64,000 nt of DNA from Acerihabitans sp047324305 (GCF_047324305.1 NZ_CP178740.1:5764408-5828407), one strand, 5' to 3'. Counted from the first letter of the stretch, positions 34,986 through 44,542 are shown. Program-made: numbers and translations. The notes: generated by a model not told the origin, from the letters alone.

Positions 34986-35984
34986 CTAAGTACACCGCCA
35001 TGCGTTAATCAATCGGATTGCCACCTGATGATTAAGCCTGGGCAAAAGAATATGGGGCAGTTGATACTTAAGTTCACGGAAGATCCTCAATCTTCCGTCC
35101 AGGGGCAGGGTTAATACCGCCGCAAGCAATGCATCCAATGCCGGTAATATATGCCCCGGGCAGAGATGAAGAACGTCAAGCGACAGCTCTGCCAGTATGG
35201 CTTCCCGGGTCCGCCGGCGATAGCTTACCGTCAGCGCCAGCAACCCCAGCATAATCTCACCTCGATCCCGCTGCCGCAATAGCCTGAAATGGTAAAGGAT
35301 ATTTTCGCCGACATGCTCACGGCATACCGTCGACAGCGCCGGCCCCTTACGTAACAGGTCTTTGCAGGCATCGGCCAGGGCGCAGGCGGATAATCCCCGC
35401 AGGCGGTAATAACTGAGCGCCGTCCAGCCCTGGTTTTGTAGTGAATCCGGCCAGGCGTCGATAATCTGGCTAAGACGCTGATATAGCCATTCCGCCGCCG
35501 CCTCGTCCGGCGGGCTCACCCTTTCAATGATACGCAAAACCGGCGCCAGCTGGCAGTGAGGAGGAAACGCGGCCAGGACACCCGGGGTGTCGTCACTGCC
35601 CATCAGCATTTTCACACGCGGATAACCGCACCGGCGCGCCAGGCTGCGGGTTAGAATAATGCTATCCCGCTGCGTTTTCAGCCGCTCATATAATGTTTTA
35701 TTAACGCAGGATAATCTGAGTAAATCCCCAGGCGAGAGAGAATGGCCGATACGCGTTAAAAGCTCCATGGATAAGGTATCCAGGCCCTGCGGGCGCGCCT
35801 CGCCTGCGGCCTCAAGCGACGGCGCCATGCGCAGCGCCTGGGAGCATCGGTTGGCAACGGCATTGATTCCCCGTGCCAGCGCGCCGGGAATGCAGCTCCC
35901 GGATGAGAACGCGTTGGCAACGCCCGGCGGGGCAACAGATTCAGGCTCACTTGGGGAATGACAGCATAATAGCGAACGCAGCAT
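34986..35984 (-). CDS. F-box-like domain protein, candidate eukaryote-directed effector
   Basis: The 332-residue protein begins MLRSLLCCHS and has no Sec signal. Residues 68-102 match the F-box pattern: Leu 68, the ELLTRI helix at 74-79, Leu 83, DLLRLS at 87-92, then VNK and LYERL. The usual Leu-Pro at the start of the box is Leu-Ser here. Residues 105-332 are predicted almost wholly helical and Leu-rich, with no ankyrin or LRR consensus that I can see. F-box proteins recruit targets to SCF ubiquitin ligases through Skp1; bacterial examples such as VirF, GALA and AnkB are injected effectors. AGAGGAA lies upstream of the ATG. It follows gnd beyond a terminator, so it has its own promoter. Confidence 0.7.
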   Translation of the reverse strand: MLRSLLCCHSPSEPESVAPPGVANAFSSGSCIPGALARGINAVANRCSQALRMAPSLEAAGEARPQGLDTLSMELLTRIGHSLSPGDLLRLSCVNKTLYERLKTQRDSIILTRSLARRCGYPRVKMLMGSDDTPGVLAAFPPHCQLAPVLRIIERVSPPDEAAAEWLYQRLSQIIDAWPDSLQNQGWTALSYYRLRGLSACALADACKDLLRKGPALSTVCREHVGENILYHFRLLRQRDRGEIMLGLLALTVSYRRRTREAILAELSLDVLHLCPGHILPALDALLAAVLTLPLDGRLRIFRELKYQLPHILLPRLNHQVAIRLINAWRCT

Positions 35985-36131
35985 GGCATGTTCCTCTTTA
36001 TGATTGGCAAGGTTAGCCCGTTTTTTATGGTAGCGGCAGGTATATTTACGCTATGCGGCGGCGCTTTGCATCCGGCCTGCGCGACAGAAGTTAATTCTTG
36101 AACCCCCCTCGATTCTTCAGGAAGCAAACAT

Positions 36132-36160
36132 AAAAAAACCGCCCGGTTTCGCGGACGGTT
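36132..36160 (-). terminator. Terminator downstream of gnd
   Basis: On the minus strand AACCGTCCG pairs with CGGGCGGTT (one wobble) around a 6-base loop, followed by T-run (A run at 36132-36138). It closes the gnd/O-antigen transcription unit and isolates the F-box gene. Confidence 0.85.
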
Positions 36161-36251
36161 TACGATGACATCACGACGGTGCCTATGCCCTACACCGCCG
36201 GGTTACAGACGGCTTATACCGGCACCCAGCACAGGGGTTTGCCGGGCAGTC

Positions 36252-37658
36252 TTATTCCAGCCATTCGGTATGGAACACGCCGTCCTTGTCGGTGCGCTTA
36301 TAGGTATGCGCGCCGAAATAGTCGCGCTGCGCCTGGATAAGGTTAGCGGGCAATACCGCCGAGCGATAGCTGTCGTAATAGGCGATGGCGGCCGAAAGGG
36401 TCGGGGTCGGAATGCCGTGCTGTACCGCATAGGCCACCACGTCGCGCAACGCCTGCTGATAATCGTCGGCCACCTTTTTAAAGTAAGGCGCCAGCAGCAG
36501 ATTGGCGATGTCGGCGTTTTCGGCATAGGCGTCGGTGATTTTCTGCAGGAACTGCGCGCGGATAATGCAACCGGCACGGAAGATCTTGGCGATCTCGCCG
36601 TAGTTCAGGTTCCAGTTATTTTCTTGCGACGCGGCTTTCAACTGGGAAAACCCTTGGGCATAAGAGACGATTTTACCCAGATAGAGCGCCCGGCGGACTT
36701 TCTCGGTAAATTCTTTTTTATCACCGCTAAAGGCTTGCGGCGCGGGACCGGACAATACTTTCGCGGCGGCGACGCGCTGATCTTTTAGCGACGACAGATA
36801 GCGGGCGAACACGGACTCGGTAATCAGGCTTAACGGTTCGCCCAGATCCAGCGAACTCTGGCTGGTCCATTTGCCGGTCCCTTTATTGGCGGCCTCATCA
36901 AGGATAACATCGACCAGGTAGTTACCCTCTTCATCTTTCTTGGTGAAGATATCTTTGGTGATGTCGATCAGATAGCTATTCAGCTCGCCCTTGTTCCATT
37001 CGCTGAAGGTGGCGGCCAACTCGTCATTGCTCAGGCCCAGGGCATTCTTAAGCAGCGCATACGCCTCCGCGATCAGCTGCATATCGCCATATTCGATGCC
37101 GTTATGCACCATTTTAACATAATGACCGGCGCCGTCCGGACCGATATAGGCCACGCAGGCTTCGCCTTCGGCGCGCGCGGCGATTTTCTCCAGTATTGGG
37201 GCCACCAGGTCGTAAGCGGCTTTTTGCCCGCCGGGCATGATGGAAGGGCCTTTCAGGGCGCCCTCCTCACCACCGGAAACGCCGGTGCCGATAAAATTGA
37301 ACCCTTCCGCGGACAGCTCGCGGTTACGGCGAATGGTATCGCGATAGAAAGTGTTGCCGCCGTCAATCAGGATATCGCCTTTTTCCAGGTAGGGTTTCAG
37401 CGAGTCGATGGTTTTATCGGTGCCTTCGCCGGCTTTGACCATCAGCAGGATGCGCCGCGGTTTTTCCAGTGAATTGACAAATTCTTCCAGGCTGTAGTAA
37501 GGCACCAGATTCTTATCGGCATTCTCGGCGATCACTTCTTCCGTCTTTTCGCGCGAACGGTTGAAGATGGAAACGCTATAACCGCGGCTTTCAATGTTCA
37601 GCGCCAGATTGCGCCCCATTACCGCCATACCGACTACGCCGATCTGTTGTGTGGACAT
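36252..37658 (-). CDS. gnd: 6-phosphogluconate dehydrogenase, decarboxylating
   Basis: The 468-residue pentose-phosphate enzyme has an N-terminal NADP fold (GVVGMAVMGRNLALNIESRG) and the substrate motif GVSGGEEGALKGPSIMPGG. KMVHNGIEYGDMQLIAEAY carries the catalytic Lys. It ends in a C-terminal tail after YFGAHTYKR. Gnd marks the right border of the his-side of enterobacterial O-antigen loci and often travels with them. AGGAG lies before the ATG. Confidence 0.96.
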   Translation of the reverse strand: MSTQQIGVVGMAVMGRNLALNIESRGYSVSIFNRSREKTEEVIAENADKNLVPYYSLEEFVNSLEKPRRILLMVKAGEGTDKTIDSLKPYLEKGDILIDGGNTFYRDTIRRNRELSAEGFNFIGTGVSGGEEGALKGPSIMPGGQKAAYDLVAPILEKIAARAEGEACVAYIGPDGAGHYVKMVHNGIEYGDMQLIAEAYALLKNALGLSNDELAATFSEWNKGELNSYLIDITKDIFTKKDEEGNYLVDVILDEAANKGTGKWTSQSSLDLGEPLSLITESVFARYLSSLKDQRVAAAKVLSGPAPQAFSGDKKEFTEKVRRALYLGKIVSYAQGFSQLKAASQENNWNLNYGEIAKIFRAGCIIRAQFLQKITDAYAENADIANLLLAPYFKKVADDYQQALRDVVAYAVQHGIPTPTLSAAIAYYDSYRSAVLPANLIQAQRDYFGAHTYKRTDKDGVFHTEWLE

Positions 37659-37873
37659 TAAGCAACTCCTGTCTGAAGTATGTGTCTTAAGTATGAACCA
37701 CCTGCGGCCGCACGTTGGCCGGCAGGTTATAAAATGTGGATGATATGTTAACCCAGCTTTACGGGCGACGGGTAGTTATTGGTGCGATAGTCACTGTTCG
37801 TTACGCATTCCATGCCAACATAACGGTGCGGCTGGCTTGCCGCCGCGAGCGTGTATGACATGCCAGAAAACGT

Positions 37874-38983
37874 CTACAGTAAAGAACGATACAAACTGAT
37901 ATAACTCTCGACCATTTTCGCCGAGGTAAACATCGCATCGAAACGCTCCCGGGCGTTGTCGCCATAACGCCGCGCCAGTACAGGATTATGCCAGAGCTGC
38001 CGCATGGCATCGGCCAACTCCTCGGGATCGGTAGGACGAACCGCCAAGCCGGTCTCATGGTGAATATTAACAAACGTGGTGCCGGTACCAATCTCGCACG
38101 TAATCATAGGCTTGGCAAACATTGCCCCCTCCAGCAGAGTAATACCGAAGGCTTCTGAGCGCAGATGGGATGGAAAGACGATACCGTAGCATAACGTAAG
38201 CAAAGCAATCTTATCCTTATCCGGCAGCGCACCGAGAAAATGAATATTTCTCAGCCCCAGTTGCGCCGCTTGTTGCTTCAACTCGCCTTCCATGGGACCG
38301 ACGCCGACCAGCACCACCGGATAACCGCTGATTTTAGCCGCGACCAACAAAGTTTGCAGGCCCTTGTAATAACGAAACGCACCGATGAACAAAAAGAAAG
38401 GCCCGCCGATACGGGATCGCCATGCCTCAAGCAGCTCATCCCTGGCCGGCGGATACGACGCCGGATCCAAACCAAAGGGGATAACGCTTATTTTAGGCAA
38501 AAAGCGCTGCAAAACAGGGCTACTGTCCACATAGTTTGGCGATGACGCCACGATACGGTCAACGCTGGTCAGAAAACGGTTCATTAACGGCCGGTAAAGC
38601 TGCAGCATCGCCTTTTGTTTGACGATATCGGAATGGTAGGTCACGACAGTCGGCTTTTTAATTCCGGCGACAAAATGCATTATATCCATAAATGGAAAGG
38701 GAAAATGGTAATGAATAATATCCGCCCCGGCGGCAAGGGCCTTAAAATGACCAATCGCTTTATAGGAAAAAGGCGTGGAAGCGAACTGCCAGCTGATGGC
38801 GCTATAGGCGACATGGTGGCGGTAAAACGGCTTGCTATCACTGGACCCGTTTGGACTAAGCGCCAGAACGGTTGATGATATGCCGCTGGCAAACGCCCCT
38901 TCACTTAATTGGAAGATCACCTGTTCAATTCCCCCGTAAGAATCGGGATAATAGGTTTTATAAAGGTGAAGTATTTTCAACAT
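37874..38983 (-). CDS. wbdC: Mannosyltransferase, WbdC-like (GT4)
   Basis: The 369-residue GT4 protein begins LKILHLYKTYYPDSYGGIEQV, the usual N-terminal glycine-rich acceptor region. Its donor-site motif is FPSHLRSEAFGITLLEGAMFAKP (the E-x7-E type) near residue 285. By position and similarity to the E. coli O8/O9 system as I recall it, it adds the first mannose to the primer GlcNAc-PP-undecaprenol at the cytoplasmic membrane face. It is last in the O-antigen operon, before gnd. Confidence 0.8.
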   Translation of the reverse strand: MLKILHLYKTYYPDSYGGIEQVIFQLSEGAFASGISSTVLALSPNGSSDSKPFYRHHVAYSAISWQFASTPFSYKAIGHFKALAAGADIIHYHFPFPFMDIMHFVAGIKKPTVVTYHSDIVKQKAMLQLYRPLMNRFLTSVDRIVASSPNYVDSSPVLQRFLPKISVIPFGLDPASYPPARDELLEAWRSRIGGPFFLFIGAFRYYKGLQTLLVAAKISGYPVVLVGVGPMEGELKQQAAQLGLRNIHFLGALPDKDKIALLTLCYGIVFPSHLRSEAFGITLLEGAMFAKPMITCEIGTGTTFVNIHHETGLAVRPTDPEELADAMRQLWHNPVLARRYGDNARERFDAMFTSAKMVESYISLYRSLL

Positions 38984-38991
38984 AACAGGAT

Positions 38992-40125
38992 TCAGACCTT
39001 CCGGTAGGCTTCAATCGTTTCCGCAGCACAACGCTGCCATGAAAATTGCCGCGCGCGCGCCAGGCCGGCGGCTATCGCACTCGCGCGTTGATGTTCATCT
39101 TCAAGGCTGGTGCCAAGAGCCAGAGTCAATGCGTCCACATCCAGCGGGTCAAACATACTGGCGGCGTCGCCGGCCACTTCCGGCAAAGAGGCGGCGTTGG
39201 AGCAGACCACGGGAACCCCGGAGGCCATTGCCTCAAGCACCGGCAGGCCGAAACCTTCGTATAGTGACGGAAAGGCAAACACCCGCGCCGCCGCAAATAA
39301 TAAGGGCAGGTCGTGGTTAGGGAGATAACCTAAATAATGCAGCCACCCCTGGCGCTGGCCACGTTCAAAGCGCCGATGCACCTCCTCGCTGCCCCAGCCC
39401 TGGTAGCCGCAAAGCACCAACGGATAGCGCATCCTTACCTCTTGCGGCAACCGTTCATAGGCGGTAAGCAGCGTGGCGATATTCTTCCTCGGCTCGATGG
39501 TGCCGGTAAACAGGGTATATCCCTGCTCGGTCAGGCCAAGCCTTGTCAGCAGCGGCTGCAACTGCGCGCTTTCCCTGGGATAAAATTCCGCGCTACAGGC
39601 CAAATAGGTCGTATCGATTTTTTCACTGGGGTAATTAAAATAGTTGGCTAGTTCATGTTTGGAAAAATCAGACACAGTGATGACGCGACTGGCGCGCTTT
39701 AGGCTGGCCTGCATAGCTTTATGCATGTAACGAACCCGCTCGCGGGGATGGTATTGCGGGCAGGTAAAAATCGAAATGTCGTGGAACGTGGTTACTGCGC
39801 GGTCAAGGCCGGCGGGCAGATAGTAATTCGGGCTATGATAAATATAATCGCGGTAATCGCGCAACGCTCTCTTTTGCATCAAAGGGTAAAGATGCTGGTA
39901 GACTTCAATCAATGTTACACGTTTTTTTAGCCATTCTTTCAGCGGACTCGACGGCAGCGCTTTATCGGCATGATCGGGCAATGCATCGACCACCTTCAGG
40001 TTGTTGAAATATTTCAATTCACTGATAGCACTGCTTTGTTGCAATTGTTTCAGTAATTCCAACGCGTAACGGCACACCCCGGTAAGGGGATACTTGATGG
40101 CATCGGTGGAAAACATAATTTTCAC
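38992..40125 (-). CDS. wbdB: Mannosyltransferase, WbdB-like (GT4)
   Basis: This GT4 enzyme begins VKIMFSTDAIKYPLTGVCRYALELL. It has TGTIEPRKNIATLL in the middle and the donor motif FPSLYEGFGLPVLEAMASGVPVV near residue 285. It would add the next mannose residues of the adaptor region before polymerisation. I chose the GTG at 40125 (377 residues) because it reproduces the family N-terminus; ATG codons at 40146, 40140 and 40116 are alternatives, none with a clear ribosome site. It is 8 bases upstream of wbdC. Confidence 0.78.
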   Translation of the reverse strand: MKIMFSTDAIKYPLTGVCRYALELLKQLQQSSAISELKYFNNLKVVDALPDHADKALPSSPLKEWLKKRVTLIEVYQHLYPLMQKRALRDYRDYIYHSPNYYLPAGLDRAVTTFHDISIFTCPQYHPRERVRYMHKAMQASLKRASRVITVSDFSKHELANYFNYPSEKIDTTYLACSAEFYPRESAQLQPLLTRLGLTEQGYTLFTGTIEPRKNIATLLTAYERLPQEVRMRYPLVLCGYQGWGSEEVHRRFERGQRQGWLHYLGYLPNHDLPLLFAAARVFAFPSLYEGFGLPVLEAMASGVPVVCSNAASLPEVAGDAASMFDPLDVDALTLALGTSLEDEHQRASAIAAGLARARQFSWQRCAAETIEAYRKV

Positions 40126-40252
40126 TATGATTATTTCCATTCTCATCTATGGATACAAAACCGATGCGATACGCTTTATACCCGCACCCTATAGAATTTA
40201 AACGTACTCCCGCCTGCGCCCTAAGCCACTGGCGGGACAGTACAGTGGCTGT

Positions 40253-42244
40253 TTATTTTCCAGCCGGTCGTAATAATGGCAGTTTATTTAATAACAGCCG
40301 TGTGTCCTGCGGAAGGTTAAGCCCGGCAGCATTCAACGCGCAAACGTTAAGGTAAGGGTTTGCCATCACCTCTTCAGCACATTCCTTTAACCACAACCGC
40401 AGTTGATCGGCCTGATGATCAGAAGCACAAATGATACCGTCGGTATGCCTCGCCAGGGCGCTCAATACAGGGCGGTTGTTCGTCTGCCGGTCGGCATCGG
40501 CATCGGCATCCGCAGCGTTGATAAAAATCTCCTGTTCCTGAAGAAGGCAATAAACCGTTGTGCCGACGCGCCTCAACGTATCCCACTGTTGAGTATTCAG
40601 GGGAAAAACGCCGTTGGCCGGCACGTTGACCAGCACAATATCGTCTTTTTTTAATAAAATGGGCTCATCATCCCCCCAATCATGCCCCTGATGAGCAGCC
40701 TGGTAGCGATTTGCATAATGATAGTATCCCGCCTCATTGCAACTGATGGCCCTGACCTGATAACCAGGGACATTGCCGGCCAGCAGGCTTGCCGTCAGCG
40801 CTTCTAACGGCGCCGGCGCTGCAGCTGTGGTAAGCGGTTGCAAAAAGCGTGATACATCTATCGCTAATTGCCGCTGGTGCTGGCTGAAATTATTGCGTGC
40901 AATAGCCCATGCCGTGCCGAGTTTATCCGTATCACTGAGGTGATGCGTTTTCGACATCATGCGATTAAGGATATCATCCGTCGATTGCTCAGGCGTGCCG
41001 TCAAAGACTCGAAACATTTTTGGCGTATTCATTATGTGCGCAAAACTATCCCAGGCAATATGGGCGGTACGATCCCATGAAAACAAGCCAGACTGGGTCA
41101 GGGCATGCTTTTTAAGCGCCAAGAAAAAATCCTCATCCGTCAGAGCGCGTTCCATTACTGCCTTAATGGCATTGACATCATTTGGATCAAACATCGCCTC
41201 TGACCAGCCGATCACTTCCGGCAAACTGGTAGCGTTAGAGCTCAGCGTGGCCGCACCGCAACTCATGGCCTCCAGGGGAGGTAACCCAAATCCTTCGTGC
41301 AGCGACGGGAAAACAAACAATTTACAGGTGTTATATAAGGCTATCAAATCACTATCAGGCAAATAGCCGGTAAATACAATTTGGTTAGGCTTGATACCAT
41401 ATTTTTCCACCATCTCAAGCGTACGTTCTAAATCGTAGGGGCGGATCTTACACGCCATCACCAAGGGATAACGATCTCGCAATTCCTCGGACAACATGCC
41501 AAATGCCTGAAGTAATGCATTAATGTTTTTACGCGGCTCGATCATAGCGAGCGTAAGCAGATATTCATCGGGTAAATTATAACGTTCTTTTAATCGGGCC
41601 CTGGCTTGGCTATCTAACTCCAGGCGGCAAAATTCAGGTTCAACCGCTGATGAAATATTAAAAATTCGTTTATGATCGATGGACGTGAAGCGTTTAACCT
41701 CATCAGCTGCAGAATTAGAAATCGCAAAAATCGCATCCGCATATTCATATTCATGCAAACGTTCAAGGTAAAAGCCTCTGAAATTAGCGTCAGCAAGATA
41801 CACTTCTTTATTAAGGTATGGTATTAAATCATGGCATACGCAAATGGTACGCCATTTTACCGGAAAGTCAGGAATAGAGACAATATAGTCATCAACATGG
41901 CCTTCAAAGAAACTGATAACAAAAACAATATCAGGATTAATGTTGGCAATCGCAATATTACGGCACTCTTCCGCCGTTTGATGACGCCATTGATTTTCAG
42001 CATGGCAAGCGACCACTGGTCCATGGGCTGAAAAAGTAAATATTTCCTCGGCAGGTAATATATCTTGATAAAGATGCCGTGTTTCTTCAATGTTATCAAT
42101 AGGAAAAATACCGTTAACCAGTATACTTACTCGATTTTCACCGGCATTGCGTATGATTGCCCGGCTCATGGCTAAAGTACTGCGTCCTATACCCCGAAAT
42201 TTGCTTTGTGTTTGCAATCCCTGCACGTCAATAAGAATATGCAT
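40253..42244 (-). CDS. wbdA: Polymannan polymerase-type mannosyltransferase, WbdA-like with partial second domain
   Basis: The 663-residue protein has one complete GT4 domain (residues 1-400): VQGLQTQSKFRGIGR acceptor site, LAMIEPRKNINALL and the donor motif FPSLHEGFGLPPLEAMSCG near residue 310. A second segment (about 455-663) starts QLAIDVSRFLQ like the N-terminal half of another GT domain, but lacks a second donor-binding motif. E. coli O9a WbdA has two full GT domains in about 840 residues (from memory). It should build the repeating mannan. The missing catalytic half predicts fewer linkage types. A small ADADADAD repeat near residue 585 comes from a reiterated GCATCG hexamer. Confidence 0.78.
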   Translation of the reverse strand: MHILIDVQGLQTQSKFRGIGRSTLAMSRAIIRNAGENRVSILVNGIFPIDNIEETRHLYQDILPAEEIFTFSAHGPVVACHAENQWRHQTAEECRNIAIANINPDIVFVISFFEGHVDDYIVSIPDFPVKWRTICVCHDLIPYLNKEVYLADANFRGFYLERLHEYEYADAIFAISNSAADEVKRFTSIDHKRIFNISSAVEPEFCRLELDSQARARLKERYNLPDEYLLTLAMIEPRKNINALLQAFGMLSEELRDRYPLVMACKIRPYDLERTLEMVEKYGIKPNQIVFTGYLPDSDLIALYNTCKLFVFPSLHEGFGLPPLEAMSCGAATLSSNATSLPEVIGWSEAMFDPNDVNAIKAVMERALTDEDFFLALKKHALTQSGLFSWDRTAHIAWDSFAHIMNTPKMFRVFDGTPEQSTDDILNRMMSKTHHLSDTDKLGTAWAIARNNFSQHQRQLAIDVSRFLQPLTTAAAPAPLEALTASLLAGNVPGYQVRAISCNEAGYYHYANRYQAAHQGHDWGDDEPILLKKDDIVLVNVPANGVFPLNTQQWDTLRRVGTTVYCLLQEQEIFINAADADADADRQTNNRPVLSALARHTDGIICASDHQADQLRLWLKECAEEVMANPYLNVCALNAAGLNLPQDTRLLLNKLPLLRPAGK

Positions 42245-42248
42245 TTAA

Positions 42249-44528
42249 TCAACCTTCTTTATTATCGTTTTTTAATTTATTGAATATAATTTGTACCTGC
42301 CGCGGCACGTTTTTTAGATCGATTAACTGCGATTGTAGTTGCGTTTTAACGATTTCATTATTAATTGCCTGCTCAACGATCACCGGCTCGATAGCTTCGG
42401 GGTAGATACGGCGATAAAGACGGAGCGCTGCATTATATGCTCCTATTTTATTAAGCATTATTCTCAAGCGGGATTTCATGACCGGCCGCTGTTGAATACG
42501 GTAAAATGCCGCTTTCAGTATTCGTCTGATGGCATGCTTGCTACGTTGCTTAGCGCCATACTGGCGCAACAAATGATACTGGTTGCCGGCGTAGCGATAA
42601 GGGAATGTGAAACGCCAGGAGTTACTTTGGGTTATCGCTTCAAGGCGATGGGCCAAATCCTGATTGATCGCCGATAACTGTTTGATTTGCTGTTCTTCGC
42701 CAGCAATGATATCACTTAGTTTGTCGTTGCGTTCCCCTGCAGCAGTAAGCATCTCAGCAAAGCGCATGTTGATATTTTGTGTTTCAGTCAATAAATCGCG
42801 CAGACTGTCGCTGGCTTTGCCGCTTTGCGCAGCGTTGAGGCTTTCTTTCTCGGCCAGTTTCTGTTGGATATAAGCATATTCTTGACTCAAATCGAAAATT
42901 TTCTGCTCCGACATTTCACCATTACTGTGAAGCGTAGCAAGTATTTCATCAACAAATGGGATCCGTTCATCCAAAGCCGTTTTACACTCGGCGATCCCCT
43001 TGCGCATTTCCTGTGCCAGCAATTCGACGCGGACATCCTGTTGATCAATGCGCTCCGCTAACGATAGTTCCATATCGTGTAAATGTATTTGATACATTTG
43101 CATCCCTCTTTCAACCGCAGCAATCCATTGATTAAAACCGTAATTATCCGTTGTGGGTGCAGGCAAAGACACGCGTGATTGCAGTAATGCCAGCATAGTC
43201 TCGAAGGACCATTGTGCTTTAGGCAACTGCCACACTGCGTACAGCCAATTATCATACGGCTCCGGCAGGTTAAAAGGGCTTAGCGCAAAGGGCCGGGAAA
43301 AATTAATTTTAATTTCCGGCGGGTTAAATATTTCATTAACCAGAATAAAAAACGCCAGAAAAGGATCATGGGGCCAGACGCAATCGGTCTTTTCAGTCGC
43401 GACTGAACCCAAATCGATCAGACGCGCTTCACTGTTATCGTTAACCAGTATATTCCAACTACGCACATCATCATGATACAAACCGGCCTGTTCGAGGGCG
43501 GTAAGTTGAACCAAAAGAGAATTGAGCAGCGTCTCATGATTGAGGGGCGCACGGCGGCTCAATAAATCCAGCAACAGCTCTCCAGACAATCGCTCCATCA
43601 TAAGCCAGCCATCGTATTCGCTGATGCCACCGCCAAGAAATTCCGGTGCGGGAAAACCCGCCGGCGGTTGCTTTAAAAAAGCGCTTTCGCTGGCTATCTC
43701 ATCACGATTGCGTTGGCTTTCCATAGCGGAAAGTTTGCTGCCTTTAATATCAAAGTTAAAAACCTTACAAACAAAATCATGCCCAAAATAATAACGCCGG
43801 CTTCCTTTATGGGCCCCCTGCGCCGCTTTATAGGGCCAGTCGCGCCACTCAGTAAAGAGGGCAAAAATATCATCCAGGATGATATATTTATTACTTACAA
43901 CATATAAAGGACGGGTGATGCTCGAAAGATGAGTATCGAAACTTGTCAACTGATGATAAAAAGCGCAATCCGCGATGAGTTCGCGTGCATCTTCAGGCTG
44001 AGAGGGACCCCAGTACAACGGTTCATCGCGCAGCGCCAACTCCAGTATAAGGGCCTCGGAGCAATCCGCCAGCCGTTTCAACCAGGCCTTGACCTTATCC
44101 ACACCGTGTAAATGTACGATATGATGAAAGACGCTCAGTCCGGTAACGAGGTCATAATCTCCGGGCGAGAGCGCATCAATAACATCCTCGATACGCCCTA
44201 CCTCGAACGACACCTTGAGTTGAGGGTTTTCCGCGGCCAGGGCGCGGCACAAGTCGATATTTTGCTGCTGGAAATCAATCCCCTTCACACTGGCGCCTTT
44301 GGCGGCCAGGCTTAAGCAGAAAAATCCCTGGGCACAGCCTAAATCCAGTACCCGCAGCGGACGCCCCAGTTTTGCCGATAAGTGTTCATACACCTCGTCG
44401 ATAACCTTTAAACGATCAAAACAATTCCTGGACGCTTCCTGAGCACATTCCGGGTGACCATAAATTGCCTGATATACTTCGGGGAGCTCAGACACAAGTA
44501 GCTGTATGCGTTTATCTGTCGTTGTCAT
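42249..44528 (-). CDS. wbdD: WbdD-like chain-terminating methyltransferase/kinase
   Basis: The 759-residue protein has three parts. An N-terminal SAM methyltransferase carries VLDLGCAQGFFCLSLAAKG near residue 65. A protein-kinase-like domain has the catalytic loop YHDDVRSWNILVND and DLGS metal motif around residues 350-380. A long helical coiled coil (about 490-640) and a basic C-terminal segment follow. This order matches E. coli WbdD, which caps the non-reducing end of polymannose, sets chain length by its coiled-coil ruler and docks WbdA at the membrane. Kinase residues appear intact, suggesting a phosphate-methyl cap as in O9 rather than methyl only. The start at 44528 matches relatives; a TTG at 44549 lies inside wzt. 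Confidence 0.88.
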   Translation of the reverse strand: MTTTDKRIQLLVSELPEVYQAIYGHPECAQEASRNCFDRLKVIDEVYEHLSAKLGRPLRVLDLGCAQGFFCLSLAAKGASVKGIDFQQQNIDLCRALAAENPQLKVSFEVGRIEDVIDALSPGDYDLVTGLSVFHHIVHLHGVDKVKAWLKRLADCSEALILELALRDEPLYWGPSQPEDARELIADCAFYHQLTSFDTHLSSITRPLYVVSNKYIILDDIFALFTEWRDWPYKAAQGAHKGSRRYYFGHDFVCKVFNFDIKGSKLSAMESQRNRDEIASESAFLKQPPAGFPAPEFLGGGISEYDGWLMMERLSGELLLDLLSRRAPLNHETLLNSLLVQLTALEQAGLYHDDVRSWNILVNDNSEARLIDLGSVATEKTDCVWPHDPFLAFFILVNEIFNPPEIKINFSRPFALSPFNLPEPYDNWLYAVWQLPKAQWSFETMLALLQSRVSLPAPTTDNYGFNQWIAAVERGMQMYQIHLHDMELSLAERIDQQDVRVELLAQEMRKGIAECKTALDERIPFVDEILATLHSNGEMSEQKIFDLSQEYAYIQQKLAEKESLNAAQSGKASDSLRDLLTETQNINMRFAEMLTAAGERNDKLSDIIAGEEQQIKQLSAINQDLAHRLEAITQSNSWRFTFPYRYAGNQYHLLRQYGAKQRSKHAIRRILKAAFYRIQQRPVMKSRLRIMLNKIGAYNAALRLYRRIYPEAIEPVIVEQAINNEIVKTQLQSQLIDLKNVPRQVQIIFNKLKNDNKEG

Positions 44529-44542
44529 CTGGTTCGATCCAA

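Noticed and set aside
35985..36131. HrpL-type (GGAACC-N15-CCAC) promoter for the F-box gene
   Set aside because: No matching pair of boxes on the minus strand upstream of the gene.
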